NCBI GenBank assembly: GCA_022566355.1
Contig: JADFJB010000004.1
Span: 16,128-80,127 of the forward strand
DNA length: 64,000 bases
From: a candidate division KSB1 bacterium
GTDB taxonomy: Bacteria > Zhuqueibacterota > JdFR-76 > DREG01
Direction of reading: 5' to 3'
The notes under the pieces were generated by a model that did no database searches, was not told where the DNA came from, and worked only from the letters and a program-made list of their open reading frames with translations. The position numbers and the translations under genes are program-made. Every line of letters starts with the position of its first letter. The stretch's first letter is position 1. This document shows, piece after piece, positions 52,251 through 61,314 of this stretch.

Positions 52251-53426
52251 ATGAAAAGAATTACCGAATTGGAAAGTCGATATGTGCAGGAGGTGTTGGA
52301 ATCACAATTTAGTACCTCTTCAAACGGCATTATGACCAGCCGGCTTGAGCAGAGATTTGCCGATATTTTTCAATCAAAATATGCGATTTCATTTATCAAT
52401 GGCACGGCAACCATGCATGCCATTCTGTCCGCAGCCGGCGTAGGTGCAGGTGATGAAGTAATCGTTCCACCACTCACAATGGCTAGTACTGCACTTGCGG
52501 TTTTGCATGCAAATGCAACCCCGGTTTTTGCGGATATTGATCCTGACACCTGGAACATTGACCCTGAATCCATACTGAATCGTGTTACTCCCAATACAAA
52601 AGTGATAATTCCCGTTGCCATTTACGGTCTGCCTCCTGATATGGACCCGATCATGAAGATAGCAAAACAATACGATTTATTTGTTCTGGAAGATGATGCA
52701 CAATGCTTTTTGGGATATTACAAAGATCAAATAATGGGGAGTATCGGCCATGCTTCGAGTTTTAGTTTTCAAAGCTCTAAACATATAACAAGCGGTGAAG
52801 GGGGCGTGGTTACGACCAACGATGAAGAATTAGCTTTGAAGATTCGGAGAATTAATAGTTTAGGATACGGTGCAGTTGAAGGAGGCATCGGCAAAGGAAA
52901 AATATCGCGAACCGATATTCAGGATCCGAAATATCTTCGTCATGTTTCTACAGGTTGGAACTACCGTATGCCAGACCTGTGTGCAGCAGTTGCATTAGGT
53001 CAATTAGAAAGATTAAGCGAATTTGTCGATATTCGGATCAAAGTAGCAAATCTATACAGACAAGCCATTGAAGGATGTAATTGGTTAGTGCCCCAACGTC
53101 AACCGAAAGATTGCATCCATTCATGTTGGTCTTATGTTTTAAAATTACAAAATTCAGATTTAAGCTGGTACGATTTTAGAGATACCTATCTACAGAATAG
53201 CGGAGATGGAATATACGCTGCATGGCAATTAACTTATCTGGAACCTGCATTTATAAATACTAAGTTTCACCCGAATCAGAGGCAAAAATTTGCAAAAGGC
53301 TTATGTCCGGTTGCAGAAAAAATCCAGCCAAAATTGCTTCAACTTAAGACCAATTACTATGATTTAGATACAGCTGAACAAAAGGCTGAAGCATTATCAA
53401 AAACGATTGATTTTTTTGGACGTTAG
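52251..53426 (+). CDS. DegT/DnrJ/EryC1-family sugar aminotransferase
   Basis: A 391-residue PLP enzyme that would aminate the keto sugar made by the PseB-like enzyme. Landmarks are 'FINGTATMHAILSAAGVGAG', 'DEVIVPPLTMASTALAVL', 'DLFVLEDDAQCFLGYYKD' and 'SFQSSKHITSGEGGVVTTND', where the lysine is the PLP-binding residue. It could serve as PseC, but the family has many substrates. It follows the cytidylyltransferase closely. Confidence 0.88.
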   Translation: MKRITELESRYVQEVLESQFSTSSNGIMTSRLEQRFADIFQSKYAISFINGTATMHAILSAAGVGAGDEVIVPPLTMASTALAVLHANATPVFADIDPDTWNIDPESILNRVTPNTKVIIPVAIYGLPPDMDPIMKIAKQYDLFVLEDDAQCFLGYYKDQIMGSIGHASSFSFQSSKHITSGEGGVVTTNDEELALKIRRINSLGYGAVEGGIGKGKISRTDIQDPKYLRHVSTGWNYRMPDLCAAVALGQLERLSEFVDIRIKVANLYRQAIEGCNWLVPQRQPKDCIHSCWSYVLKLQNSDLSWYDFRDTYLQNSGDGIYAAWQLTYLEPAFINTKFHPNQRQKFAKGLCPVAEKIQPKLLQLKTNYYDLDTAEQKAEALSKTIDFFGR

Positions 53427-53467
53427 TAACACCCTTTTTATTTTTTAAAAAATAGAATTTAGAAATC

Positions 53468-54454
53468 ATGATTTTAATAACCGGTGCGAGTGGATTGCTT
53501 GGAGCAAATTTAGTGTTACAAGCAAGTCAAAGAAATTTAAAAATCACTGCTCTGTATCACCGCCATAAATTGGTTTACCCGGGATTGAATTCAATTCAGG
53601 CTGATTTAAGAGATAAAGAACTGGTTCATAATTTGCTTCGAGATATTCAACCGGAATGCATCATTCATTGTGCTGCAATGACTCATGTTGATCAATGTGA
53701 GAAATACCCAACTGCAGCGCATAGAATAAATGTCGGATTAACCCGAAATCTGGCTGAATCGGCAAATAAGCTTGACGCACTATTTGTTTACATTTCTACG
53801 GATTCCGTATTTACCGGGCACCGTGGAAATTATTCTGAAGAGCATATCCCGACTCCAATGAATGAATATGCAAAAAGTAAATACTCCGGAGAACAGGTCG
53901 TTCAGGAAGAACTTAATTCCAGTTTAATCCTCCGAACGAATTTTTACGGCTGGAATATGCAGCAAAAGAATAGTCTTAGTGAGTGGATGTTGTCGAGGTT
54001 GGAATCCGGGCAAATTTTACATGGATTTCATGATGTTTTCTTTTCACCCATTCTGGTGAGTGATCTTTGTGAGATTATTTTGGATATGATTGAAAGAAGA
54101 TTAACGGGTGTGTATCACGTTACCGGATCGCAAAAATGTAGCAAATATGAATTTGCACACAAATTGGCTGAAACATTTGATTATTCCACAGATTTGGTCA
54201 AAAAATTATCTGTTAAAAAAGCTGGTTTGAAAGCATTTCGCTCCAGGAATACATCATTGAATTGCGATAAAGTGAGTCAAGCGCTAGGAATTAATTTACC
54301 GGATTTAGCATCCGGATTGATAAATTTCAAAAACCAAAGAGTAATTGGTTTTGAATCTAAACTTAAGGAAATGAGAGGAGAATTTCACGATGCCAGTAAT
54401 GAAAATTGGCAAGAGGGAAATTGGTCTCAATCAGCAGACCTATTTCATTGCTGA
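53468..54454 (+). CDS. RmlD-like SDR sugar reductase
   Basis: A 328-residue extended SDR similar to dTDP-4-dehydrorhamnose reductase: 'MILITGASGLLGANLVLQA', 'IHCAAMTHVDQCEKYPTAAH', 'YISTDSVFTGHRGNYSEE' and the catalytic 'YAKSKYSGE'. It probably reduces a keto group on a nucleotide sugar. The reading frame overlaps neuB by 65 nt, longer than usual; the last residues are not conserved-looking. No rmlA/rmlB genes are nearby, so rhamnose is less likely than a modified amino sugar. Confidence 0.8.
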   Translation: MILITGASGLLGANLVLQASQRNLKITALYHRHKLVYPGLNSIQADLRDKELVHNLLRDIQPECIIHCAAMTHVDQCEKYPTAAHRINVGLTRNLAESANKLDALFVYISTDSVFTGHRGNYSEEHIPTPMNEYAKSKYSGEQVVQEELNSSLILRTNFYGWNMQQKNSLSEWMLSRLESGQILHGFHDVFFSPILVSDLCEIILDMIERRLTGVYHVTGSQKCSKYEFAHKLAETFDYSTDLVKKLSVKKAGLKAFRSRNTSLNCDKVSQALGINLPDLASGLINFKNQRVIGFESKLKEMRGEFHDASNENWQEGNWSQSADLFHC

Positions 54455-55457
54455 TATTTCCGCCAATCATGATGGTGAATTAGAACGAGCTAAGATGCTG
54501 GTTCACCTTGCAGCAGAATCCGGAGCAGATGCAGCTAAGTTTCAAAATTTTCAAGCGGCAAAAATTGTTAGTAAAGTAGGTTTTGAATCTCTGAATGGCC
54601 AACTGTCACATCAATCAAAATGGAAGAAATCTGTTTTTGAAGTGTATCAGAATGCAAGTATTCCATGGAAATGGACAGAGCCGTTAAAGGCTGAGTGTGC
54701 AAAAGCAGGAATCGAATACTTTTCAACGCCATACGATTTTGAAACGGTTGACATGTTGGATCCTTTTGTCCAGGCTTTTAAAATTGGATCGGGAGATATT
54801 ACATGGCTTGAGATGCTTCGAAAAGTAGCAGAAAAGGGCAAACCGATTCTTCTAGCTACCGGGGCATCCGATATGAAAGATGTTCAACGAGCAGTTCGAG
54901 AAATTATTAACATCAACTCACAATTGGTATTAATGCAATGCAATACCAATTATACTGGTAGTTCAGAGAACTTCAAACATATTCATCTGAATGTCCTGAA
55001 AAATTACAGCGCCCTCTTCCCTGGGTTGCTATTGGGTCTTTCAGATCATACATCTGGACATGCTACGGTTTTAGGAGCAGTGGCATTGGGGGCACGAGTC
55101 ATTGAAAAACATTTCACAGATGACATCAAAAGAGAAGGTCCGGATCATCCGTTCTCAATGACGCGAGATGCATGGCGAGAAATGGTTGACCGCACTCGCG
55201 AATTGGAATATGCTCTTGGAGATACAGATAAAAGAGTCGTCGAGAATGAGGGAGACACAGTTGTAGTCCAGCGTAGATGTTTGCGGGCATCGGGAGATTT
55301 AGAGCAGGGTTCAATCCTGGAGCGTAGTGCCTTTGATGTTTTACGTCCGGCTCCAAGAGATGCAGTCTTCCCGTATGATATCGACCAGGTACTTGGCAAA
55401 CCATTAAATGTAACGCTAAAAAAGGGAGAACACATCACCTGGGAAATGATCGAGTGA
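54390..55457 (+). CDS. neuB: NeuB-family nonulosonate synthase
   Basis: A 355-residue enzyme that condenses a hexosamine with phosphoenolpyruvate to form a nine-carbon acidic sugar (sialic, legionaminic or pseudaminic). The barrel has 'FIADISANHDGELERAKMLV', 'GADAAKFQNFQ', 'YFSTPYDFETVDMLD', 'QAFKIGSGDITWLEMLRKVA', 'LLATGASDMKDVQRAV', 'GLSDHTSGHATVLGAVALG' and 'VIEKHFTDD'. A C-terminal SAF (antifreeze-like) domain follows (about 285-350). AGGAGA precedes ATG 54390. It is the key marker that the island makes a nonulosonic acid. Confidence 0.93.
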   Translation: MPVMKIGKREIGLNQQTYFIADISANHDGELERAKMLVHLAAESGADAAKFQNFQAAKIVSKVGFESLNGQLSHQSKWKKSVFEVYQNASIPWKWTEPLKAECAKAGIEYFSTPYDFETVDMLDPFVQAFKIGSGDITWLEMLRKVAEKGKPILLATGASDMKDVQRAVREIININSQLVLMQCNTNYTGSSENFKHIHLNVLKNYSALFPGLLLGLSDHTSGHATVLGAVALGARVIEKHFTDDIKREGPDHPFSMTRDAWREMVDRTRELEYALGDTDKRVVENEGDTVVVQRRCLRASGDLEQGSILERSAFDVLRPAPRDAVFPYDIDQVLGKPLNVTLKKGEHITWEMIE

Positions 55458-55485
55458 TTGCAGGTTGCTTTAGGAATTCATTTTA

Positions 55486-56604
55486 GTGCGGTTATTATAT
55501 TTTAGCCGGGATTATACTACCCATGATTACCGTTTCTTATCCAAGCTTGCTGGTTCAAATCATGAAGTATTTTATTTACGCTTAGAAAACGGTAAAATCC
55601 TATATGAGCAACGAGCATTGCCAAAAGTGATTCACTCTGTAGATTGGCCAGGAGGAAAGGAAAACGAAAGCTCGCCTGATTCGTGGTTAAAACTCTTAGC
55701 AAATTTTGAATCTGTTTTATCCGATATTCAACCAGATTTAATTCATGCTGGTCCTGTGCAGACTTGTGGCTACTTAACAGCTACAGTGGATTTTCATCCA
55801 TTTATGTTGGCATCCTGGGGATCGGATATTTTAGTCGATGCTGAGCTAGATGAAAAATTGGGCCAGATCACAAGCTATACCCTGGAACGATCTGATATGC
55901 TTTTATGTGATTGTCAGGCTGTGAGAAATAAAGTTCAGCAATTGATCACTTACACGGATGATCGTATTGTTCAATTTCCCTGGGGCGTTGACTTAAACCA
56001 GTTCAGGCAAATGCCTGGTTCGACTGAATTTCGAAAAAAGCTAGGGTGGGAAGATGACTTTATTATCCTTTCAACTCGTTCCTGGGAGCAAATCTATGGG
56101 ATCGATGTGGTTTTACAATGCTTCCGGCAGGCTTATTTTCGGAATAGTAATTTAAGACTGTTGCTGCTCGGTGAAGGTTCACAAGCTGGTAAAATTAAAA
56201 AATACATAAATCAACATGATCTCAGTAAAGTAATTTCTTGTCCGGGAATAGTTCCCGAAAAGTTATTACCCGAGTATTTTAGTGCAGCGGATTTATATTT
56301 AACTTGCTCGCAAAGTGACGGTACGTCAATTTCTTTGTTGCAGGCTCTGGCAACAGGTCTACCTGTAGTGGCCACTGACATCCCGGGGAATCGGGAATGG
56401 ATTCAACCTGACAGGAATGGCTGGCTCGCACCTTCGAATGATTGGGAATCATTTGCAAATATTATTCATCTTTCTTCTAAATTGAGTCCAATCGAACGAA
56501 ACCAAATTGCTGAAATTAATCGACAAATAGCAACCGAACGGGCAAATTGGGATGTTAATTTCAATAAGCTTTTAGTCGCTTATGATCGACTTCTCCCTAA
56601 TTAA
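55486..56604 (+). CDS. Group 1 (GT4-type) glycosyltransferase
   Basis: A 372-residue GT-B transferase: N-terminal 'MRLLYFSRDYTTHDYRFLSK', and a C-terminal donor domain with 'LRLLLLGEGSQAGKIKKYI', 'YFSAADLYLTCSQSDGTSIS' and 'ALATGLPVVATDIPGNREWI', the typical E/S-x7-E-like region. It starts at GTG 55486 with an AGGA upstream. It probably transfers a sugar in the island's glycan, such as onto flagellin or a lipid carrier; acceptor unknown. Confidence 0.88.
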   Translation: MRLLYFSRDYTTHDYRFLSKLAGSNHEVFYLRLENGKILYEQRALPKVIHSVDWPGGKENESSPDSWLKLLANFESVLSDIQPDLIHAGPVQTCGYLTATVDFHPFMLASWGSDILVDAELDEKLGQITSYTLERSDMLLCDCQAVRNKVQQLITYTDDRIVQFPWGVDLNQFRQMPGSTEFRKKLGWEDDFIILSTRSWEQIYGIDVVLQCFRQAYFRNSNLRLLLLGEGSQAGKIKKYINQHDLSKVISCPGIVPEKLLPEYFSAADLYLTCSQSDGTSISLLQALATGLPVVATDIPGNREWIQPDRNGWLAPSNDWESFANIIHLSSKLSPIERNQIAEINRQIATERANWDVNFNKLLVAYDRLLPN

Positions 56605-56622
56605 GTGTTCTACAAACTGCCA

Positions 56623-57525
56623 ATGAAGACAGAAAATCGAAATAATTCTTTACCCATTTCCGCCATTGTGTGTACTCTCAACGAAGAAAATAATATTGTA
56701 GAATGCCTGACCTCGATTGAAAAGAATAAGCCCTCTGAAATAATAGTAATAGATGGAAGTAGTGAGGATAGAACCGTTGAAAAAGCAACTGAAATGGGAG
56801 TGAAAGTTTCGGTTTGTGAAAGAAAAGGTTTAGCCTACCAGAGGTACATTGGTGCTGAAATCGCACAACAGCCATATATAGCCTTTATAGATGCCGATGA
56901 TGTTCTGGATTCGGATTGTTTAAAAAATTTGATGGAGAATTTGCAAAACTATGAATGCTCTGTTGTCCAGGCAATTTCACGTTCCTATTCATCTTCAACT
57001 TATTGGGAACGGGCAATGGAGTCGTTGAACCACCTGCGATCCAGAAAGCCCGGACCCACCAATATGGTTGGTCGGCCGGCTCTTTATCGCAAAGACGTAC
57101 TGATGCAGGTTGGTATTGATAAATATTGGGGCAGGATCGGAAATGAAGACACTGACCTTGCCATCCGTTTCGAGAAACAGAATCAGAAGATGCGAATAGG
57201 AGACGGCTATTCAGCAAGAAAGCATTCTAAGACTTTAAAAGAATGGCTGCATAAATGGGCAAAATATGGCAAGGGTGATGCAAAACTGATTATAAAGTAT
57301 CCGGATAAAAGAACATCTATTTTTCATCATCAATTGATTCACTATCCATTTAAACTTTCGTTTGAAGCTGTAAAAAAGGGCTATGGAAAGTATGTGCCTT
57401 TCTACGTTCTGTTTGGCCTGGTAAGATTTGTTATTATGATAGCTCGATTGATTCAATTGAAATGGGAACAGCTGACTTTGAAAACTTCAGGATTTCGAAA
57501 ACAATTTATTAAAACCTCGCATTAA
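56623..57525 (+). CDS. Family 2 glycosyltransferase
   Basis: A ~300-residue GT-A enzyme: 'ISAIVCTLNEENNIVECLTS', 'IIVIDGSSEDRTVEKA' and 'YIAFIDADDVLDSDCLKNL' hold the nucleotide- and metal-binding Asp residues. A hydrophobic, basic C-terminal region (about 245-275) may attach to the membrane. ATG 56623 fits the family start; GTG 56605 is the alternative directly after the previous stop. The donor sugar is unknown. Confidence 0.87.
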   Translation: MKTENRNNSLPISAIVCTLNEENNIVECLTSIEKNKPSEIIVIDGSSEDRTVEKATEMGVKVSVCERKGLAYQRYIGAEIAQQPYIAFIDADDVLDSDCLKNLMENLQNYECSVVQAISRSYSSSTYWERAMESLNHLRSRKPGPTNMVGRPALYRKDVLMQVGIDKYWGRIGNEDTDLAIRFEKQNQKMRIGDGYSARKHSKTLKEWLHKWAKYGKGDAKLIIKYPDKRTSIFHHQLIHYPFKLSFEAVKKGYGKYVPFYVLFGLVRFVIMIARLIQLKWEQLTLKTSGFRKQFIKTSH

Positions 57526-57542
57526 GGTTTTTTGGAGGAAAT

Positions 57543-59117
57543 ATGGCAAGAATTGCGTTTGTTGACAATATGGGAGTGGAGAAACTCGGTATCTTGTATT
57601 TAAGCTCGGTCTTAAAACAAGAAGGTCACCAGGTGGATGTTTTCTTAGAACCCTTTGAGCCTGATTTCATCGATGCATTAAAATCCTTTCAACCGGATTT
57701 TGTCGGTTTTGGATCATTTATCGGCCAAGAATCCGAAGTCGTAAATATTTTTTCCAGGATAAAATCTTCATTAAATAATGTGATCACAATTCAGGGTGGA
57801 CCTTCAACAACAATCTATTCTGATCTCATCTATCATCCATCTGTAGATTTTGTACTAAAAGGCGATGGTGAAGAAACATTGCTTGAACTGATTCATGGAG
57901 TTGAAACGAATGCAGATTTGTCCATTATTCCAGGCTTATTCTGGAAAGAGAACGGTTATATTCATGAGAATTCCGGGGCCCCGCTGGTTACAAATTTTGA
58001 TGATTATCCTCCGGCTGATCGGGATTTACATATGAAGTACTCACACTTGCGCCATAGCCGGACAAAGCCATTTTTGATGACCAGAGGCTGTCCTTATCCC
58101 TGTACATTCTGCGGGACGGCAACATTGAATAAAATTTACAAAAAGGAAAAAGGTGGTCCTCATTTTCGCTATGGCGTTGGTGAGCGCACTATTGCAGAAC
58201 TTGAATATGTTAAAGAGAATTACGGACTCGAATGGGTGCAATTCCATGATGCTACTTTTAATGCAAATCGTAAATTTGTTATGGAATTTTTGGAATTATA
58301 TATCTCAAAAAAAATGCCGCCATTTATTTGTAATATAAGGTCTGAGAATATAAAAGAAGAAGTTGTGAAACTTCTCAAAGAAGCAGGTTGCGATCGCGTT
58401 ACCATGGGGATACAGAGTGGCAATGAGCACATCCGAAAAACGCTGTCTGCAAGGAGGACACAAACTGATGAGAATATATTCTATGCCTGCAGCGTGTTGA
58501 AGAAATATGGCATTCGCGTTCACATTGATTTGATTTTTGGCTGGCCTGGTGAAAAAATCGAGCAAGGCTGGGAAACAATCGATTTGGCAAGAAAGATCAA
58601 AGTCTATAAAGTAAATAGAAATGTGATGATCTATTATCCGGATTCACCCATTACCGAATATGCTTACAAAAATAAATTTTTAGAAAAATTCCCGGATGTA
58701 TTTGATGTTCCCAAGTTGGCAAACCCATTCGTCTCACCATTACTAAATACCCCGGACATTAATAAACTGATCAACCTGGATAAATTAGCTCATTATTTCA
58801 TTAATAGCCGTGTACTCTCCTTTCGCCCTACTAGAAATATCTTATTAAACGTCAAACCTAACAGGTTGTATTATTTTCTCAAAAATCTACCTGCACTAAA
58901 AGTTGCACTGATTTATGATGCAAGGAATTTCAAAGAAAAAGTGCGAATGATTTATGGTTACATAAAGTCAATTATAAATATAAAATGCAATCAGATAAAA
59001 GAGGAAGCAAAAGCCAATAAAGCTCGAGAGGAAGTTGCACTCTATAAGAGTATAGCAATGAGTTATCATTCTGAAAAAAAAGAGACAGGTTCAGTTCAAA
59101 TAGCAGCCTATGATTAA
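57543..59117 (+). CDS. B12-binding-type radical SAM protein
   Basis: A 524-residue protein with an N-terminal cobalamin-binding-like Rossmann domain (about 1-130; 'GILYLSSVLKQEGHQVDVF', 'ITIQGGPSTTIYSDLIYHP') and a radical SAM core with C183, C187 and C190 in 'TRGCPYPCTFCG'. 'DLIFGWPGEKIEQGWETIDL' belongs to the barrel. The B12 domain lacks an obvious D-x-H-x-x-G motif, so cobalamin binding may be lost. Enzymes of this class often methylate or rearrange unactivated carbons; in this island a sugar or flagellin residue is a plausible target. Position and strong GGAGG support expression. Confidence 0.85.
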   Translation: MARIAFVDNMGVEKLGILYLSSVLKQEGHQVDVFLEPFEPDFIDALKSFQPDFVGFGSFIGQESEVVNIFSRIKSSLNNVITIQGGPSTTIYSDLIYHPSVDFVLKGDGEETLLELIHGVETNADLSIIPGLFWKENGYIHENSGAPLVTNFDDYPPADRDLHMKYSHLRHSRTKPFLMTRGCPYPCTFCGTATLNKIYKKEKGGPHFRYGVGERTIAELEYVKENYGLEWVQFHDATFNANRKFVMEFLELYISKKMPPFICNIRSENIKEEVVKLLKEAGCDRVTMGIQSGNEHIRKTLSARRTQTDENIFYACSVLKKYGIRVHIDLIFGWPGEKIEQGWETIDLARKIKVYKVNRNVMIYYPDSPITEYAYKNKFLEKFPDVFDVPKLANPFVSPLLNTPDINKLINLDKLAHYFINSRVLSFRPTRNILLNVKPNRLYYFLKNLPALKVALIYDARNFKEKVRMIYGYIKSIINIKCNQIKEEAKANKAREEVALYKSIAMSYHSEKKETGSVQIAAYD

Positions 59118-59147
59118 TAGGAAAATAATAATTAGTATCATCAAGTC

Positions 59148-60311
59148 GTGCGGAGTTATGGTGTTAGTGTGTTAGTTTCAAATAAAAAACATATTGAATC
59201 ATGTCCTATTTGTAGTAGTCCTGATCAAAAAGAAATTATAGACAGGGTATTGATTCTTTCTAATGAAGAACAAGCCCCATATAGATTAAAAATAGTTCGA
59301 TGTGGCTACTGCCAACATGTATACCAAAACTATGTTTGGAATGAAGAGCAATTAAAGCAATATTACTTTTCAGGCCCAGCCTATTATCGTCCAGATTATT
59401 CACACAATATTCCTTCAACTTCCTTAATTCGGTTTGATTCTGTAATGGAAGATATTAAACCATTCCTGATACAGGATTGTCTGCATTTGGATGTAGGGGG
59501 TTATGCTGGCCACTTTTCTTATTATTTGTCGAATCATGTAAAAGAATCTCATTGCCTTGATGTTAGCAGTTATTTACCAACAGGCTCATCAAAAAATGTG
59601 AAAATAATCAAAGATTCTTTGTTTGAATATGCTTGCAAAAGTGATGAACAATATGATTTTATTAGCCTAAATCATACTCTCGAACATTTAACGGATTTAC
59701 AATCAGTAAAAAATGCATTATCGAAACTTTTAAAACCAAATGGCTATTTATTGATCGAAGTCCCCGATAATTTAGAAATGACTGAATCGATATTAGATTA
59801 TACTTTGGACCATACACAGTATTTTACTGGACATAGCTTGTTTGAATTTTTGGATGATAAATTTTATATTAGGACATTCAGGCATTTTAAATATAACAAA
59901 ACTGTTGATGTGGGGAAGGGCTTTATGTATAGAGTTTTAGCTCAACAGAAAGTTGAGCAACTAGCTTATTCACCACAAAAGAAACAGAAATATGTGGAGC
60001 GAATTATTGAGAAAATTGAAAATCGAATCAACAATAATTCAAGAATTTATGTCTGGGGGTCTGGGTACCATACACGACTGCTGTTTTCATTGTCGAAAGT
60101 CATTCATCAAAAGACATGTTATCTAATCGACTCTGATCCAACAAGAGAAGGTAGAATCGCGTTTGGGAAAAAGATTGTTCATCCGTCAAAATTAACTTAT
60201 CAAAAGAATGTTCCTTTGCTGATTTCATCGTTTGCTTACAGACAGGAAATTGGAGACCTGGCCAGATCATTTTTTTCAGCTGAGTCTATTATCAACCCTT
60301 ATGAGATTTGA
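59148..60311 (+). CDS. SAM-dependent (C-)methyltransferase with zinc motif
   Basis: A 387-residue enzyme: N-terminal 'SCPICSSPDQKEIIDR' and 'RCGYCQHVYQNYV' form a C-x-x-C pair zinc site, followed by a SAM domain with 'LHLDVGGYAGHFSYYLS' and 'YDFISLNHTLEHLTDLQSVK', and a C-terminal Rossmann-like part with 'RIYVWGSGYHTRLLFSL'. This layout is that of sugar C-methyltransferases (for example those of deoxysugar pathways). GTG 59148 is used without good Shine-Dalgarno; GTG 59169 is another candidate. Together with the radical SAM gene it suggests a methylated sugar. Confidence 0.82.
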   Translation: MRSYGVSVLVSNKKHIESCPICSSPDQKEIIDRVLILSNEEQAPYRLKIVRCGYCQHVYQNYVWNEEQLKQYYFSGPAYYRPDYSHNIPSTSLIRFDSVMEDIKPFLIQDCLHLDVGGYAGHFSYYLSNHVKESHCLDVSSYLPTGSSKNVKIIKDSLFEYACKSDEQYDFISLNHTLEHLTDLQSVKNALSKLLKPNGYLLIEVPDNLEMTESILDYTLDHTQYFTGHSLFEFLDDKFYIRTFRHFKYNKTVDVGKGFMYRVLAQQKVEQLAYSPQKKQKYVERIIEKIENRINNNSRIYVWGSGYHTRLLFSLSKVIHQKTCYLIDSDPTREGRIAFGKKIVHPSKLTYQKNVPLLISSFAYRQEIGDLARSFFSAESIINPYEI

Positions 60312-60339
60312 CATTATTAATGCAAATTAGAATTAATCA

Positions 60340-61314
60340 ATGCGTATAGCCTTATTAGGTTGTGGCTCAATAGGTCGCCGACATTTAAGAAATTTGAGGA
60401 GTCTAGATAAAACGGATTTAGTTGCCTATGATCCATCTACAAAGGTTCAAAACGTCATAGAACAGGAATTTGGTGTTTCTGTATATCATTCTCTTGATCA
60501 CGTTTGGGACCAACGTCCGGACGTCGTTCTGGTTAATTCTCCGCCTAATCACCATCTTGATGTAGGATTAGCGGCTGCAAAAAATGGTTGTCATTTATTC
60601 ATTGAAAAGCCATTGGCTCATACTTTAGTAGGTTTAGATGATCTCATTAAAGAAGTAAGAAACCGTCAATTGATCAACATGGTCGCGTGTAATATGCGTT
60701 TTCATCCCGGACCTGCTATGATAAAAAAGCTTCTTGATGAAAATGCAATAGGGGATGTGATCTCAGCCCGTCTACAGTTTAGTTCTTATTTACCAAATTG
60801 GCGTCCATGGCAAGATTACAGAAAAAGTTATAGCGCTTCAAGTGAGTGGGGGGGAGCCATTTTGGATTGTATACATGAAATTGATTTAGCGCTGTGGTAC
60901 TTCGGAGCAGGGAAAGTTGCAGCGGCTGTATATTTACCGGCTAAGGCTATAGGATTGGATACCGACGGACTGGCGGAGATAATTCTTCGCCATGAATCTG
61001 GTGTCCTGAGCAATGTACACGTTAATTTTGTACAAAGAGATTATAATAGAAACTGCCAAATAGTTGGTTCGGAAGGGACCATTTATTGGGACTTCAATAA
61101 TCGCAATGTCTTGGTTTATGGCTCAGATGGAAAAGTAAAGGATACTTACAATGAACCTGAAAATTGGCAATTAAATGATATGTATATCGATGAACTCCAA
61201 CATTTTTTGTACCATGTTCAACATGGCGGTGAGCCTAATAATCCCATCCAGGAAGGATTATCAACATTAAAGATTGCTCTTTCAGCAAGAGAAATGAATT
61301 GTAGGCTTTCATAA
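60340..61314 (+). CDS. Gfo/Idh/MocA-family oxidoreductase
   Basis: A 324-residue NAD(P)-dependent dehydrogenase: 'RIALLGCGSIGRRHLRNLRS' is the nucleotide-binding motif, 'HLFIEKPLAHTLVGLDDLI' contains the E-K-P hallmark, and the C-terminal domain has 'GGAILDCIHEIDLALWYFG', with the D/H pair typical of the active site. It probably oxidises or reduces a sugar in the island; the substrate cannot be told. It is followed without gap by the sulfotransferase. Confidence 0.9.
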   Translation: MRIALLGCGSIGRRHLRNLRSLDKTDLVAYDPSTKVQNVIEQEFGVSVYHSLDHVWDQRPDVVLVNSPPNHHLDVGLAAAKNGCHLFIEKPLAHTLVGLDDLIKEVRNRQLINMVACNMRFHPGPAMIKKLLDENAIGDVISARLQFSSYLPNWRPWQDYRKSYSASSEWGGAILDCIHEIDLALWYFGAGKVAAAVYLPAKAIGLDTDGLAEIILRHESGVLSNVHVNFVQRDYNRNCQIVGSEGTIYWDFNNRNVLVYGSDGKVKDTYNEPENWQLNDMYIDELQHFLYHVQHGGEPNNPIQEGLSTLKIALSAREMNCRLS

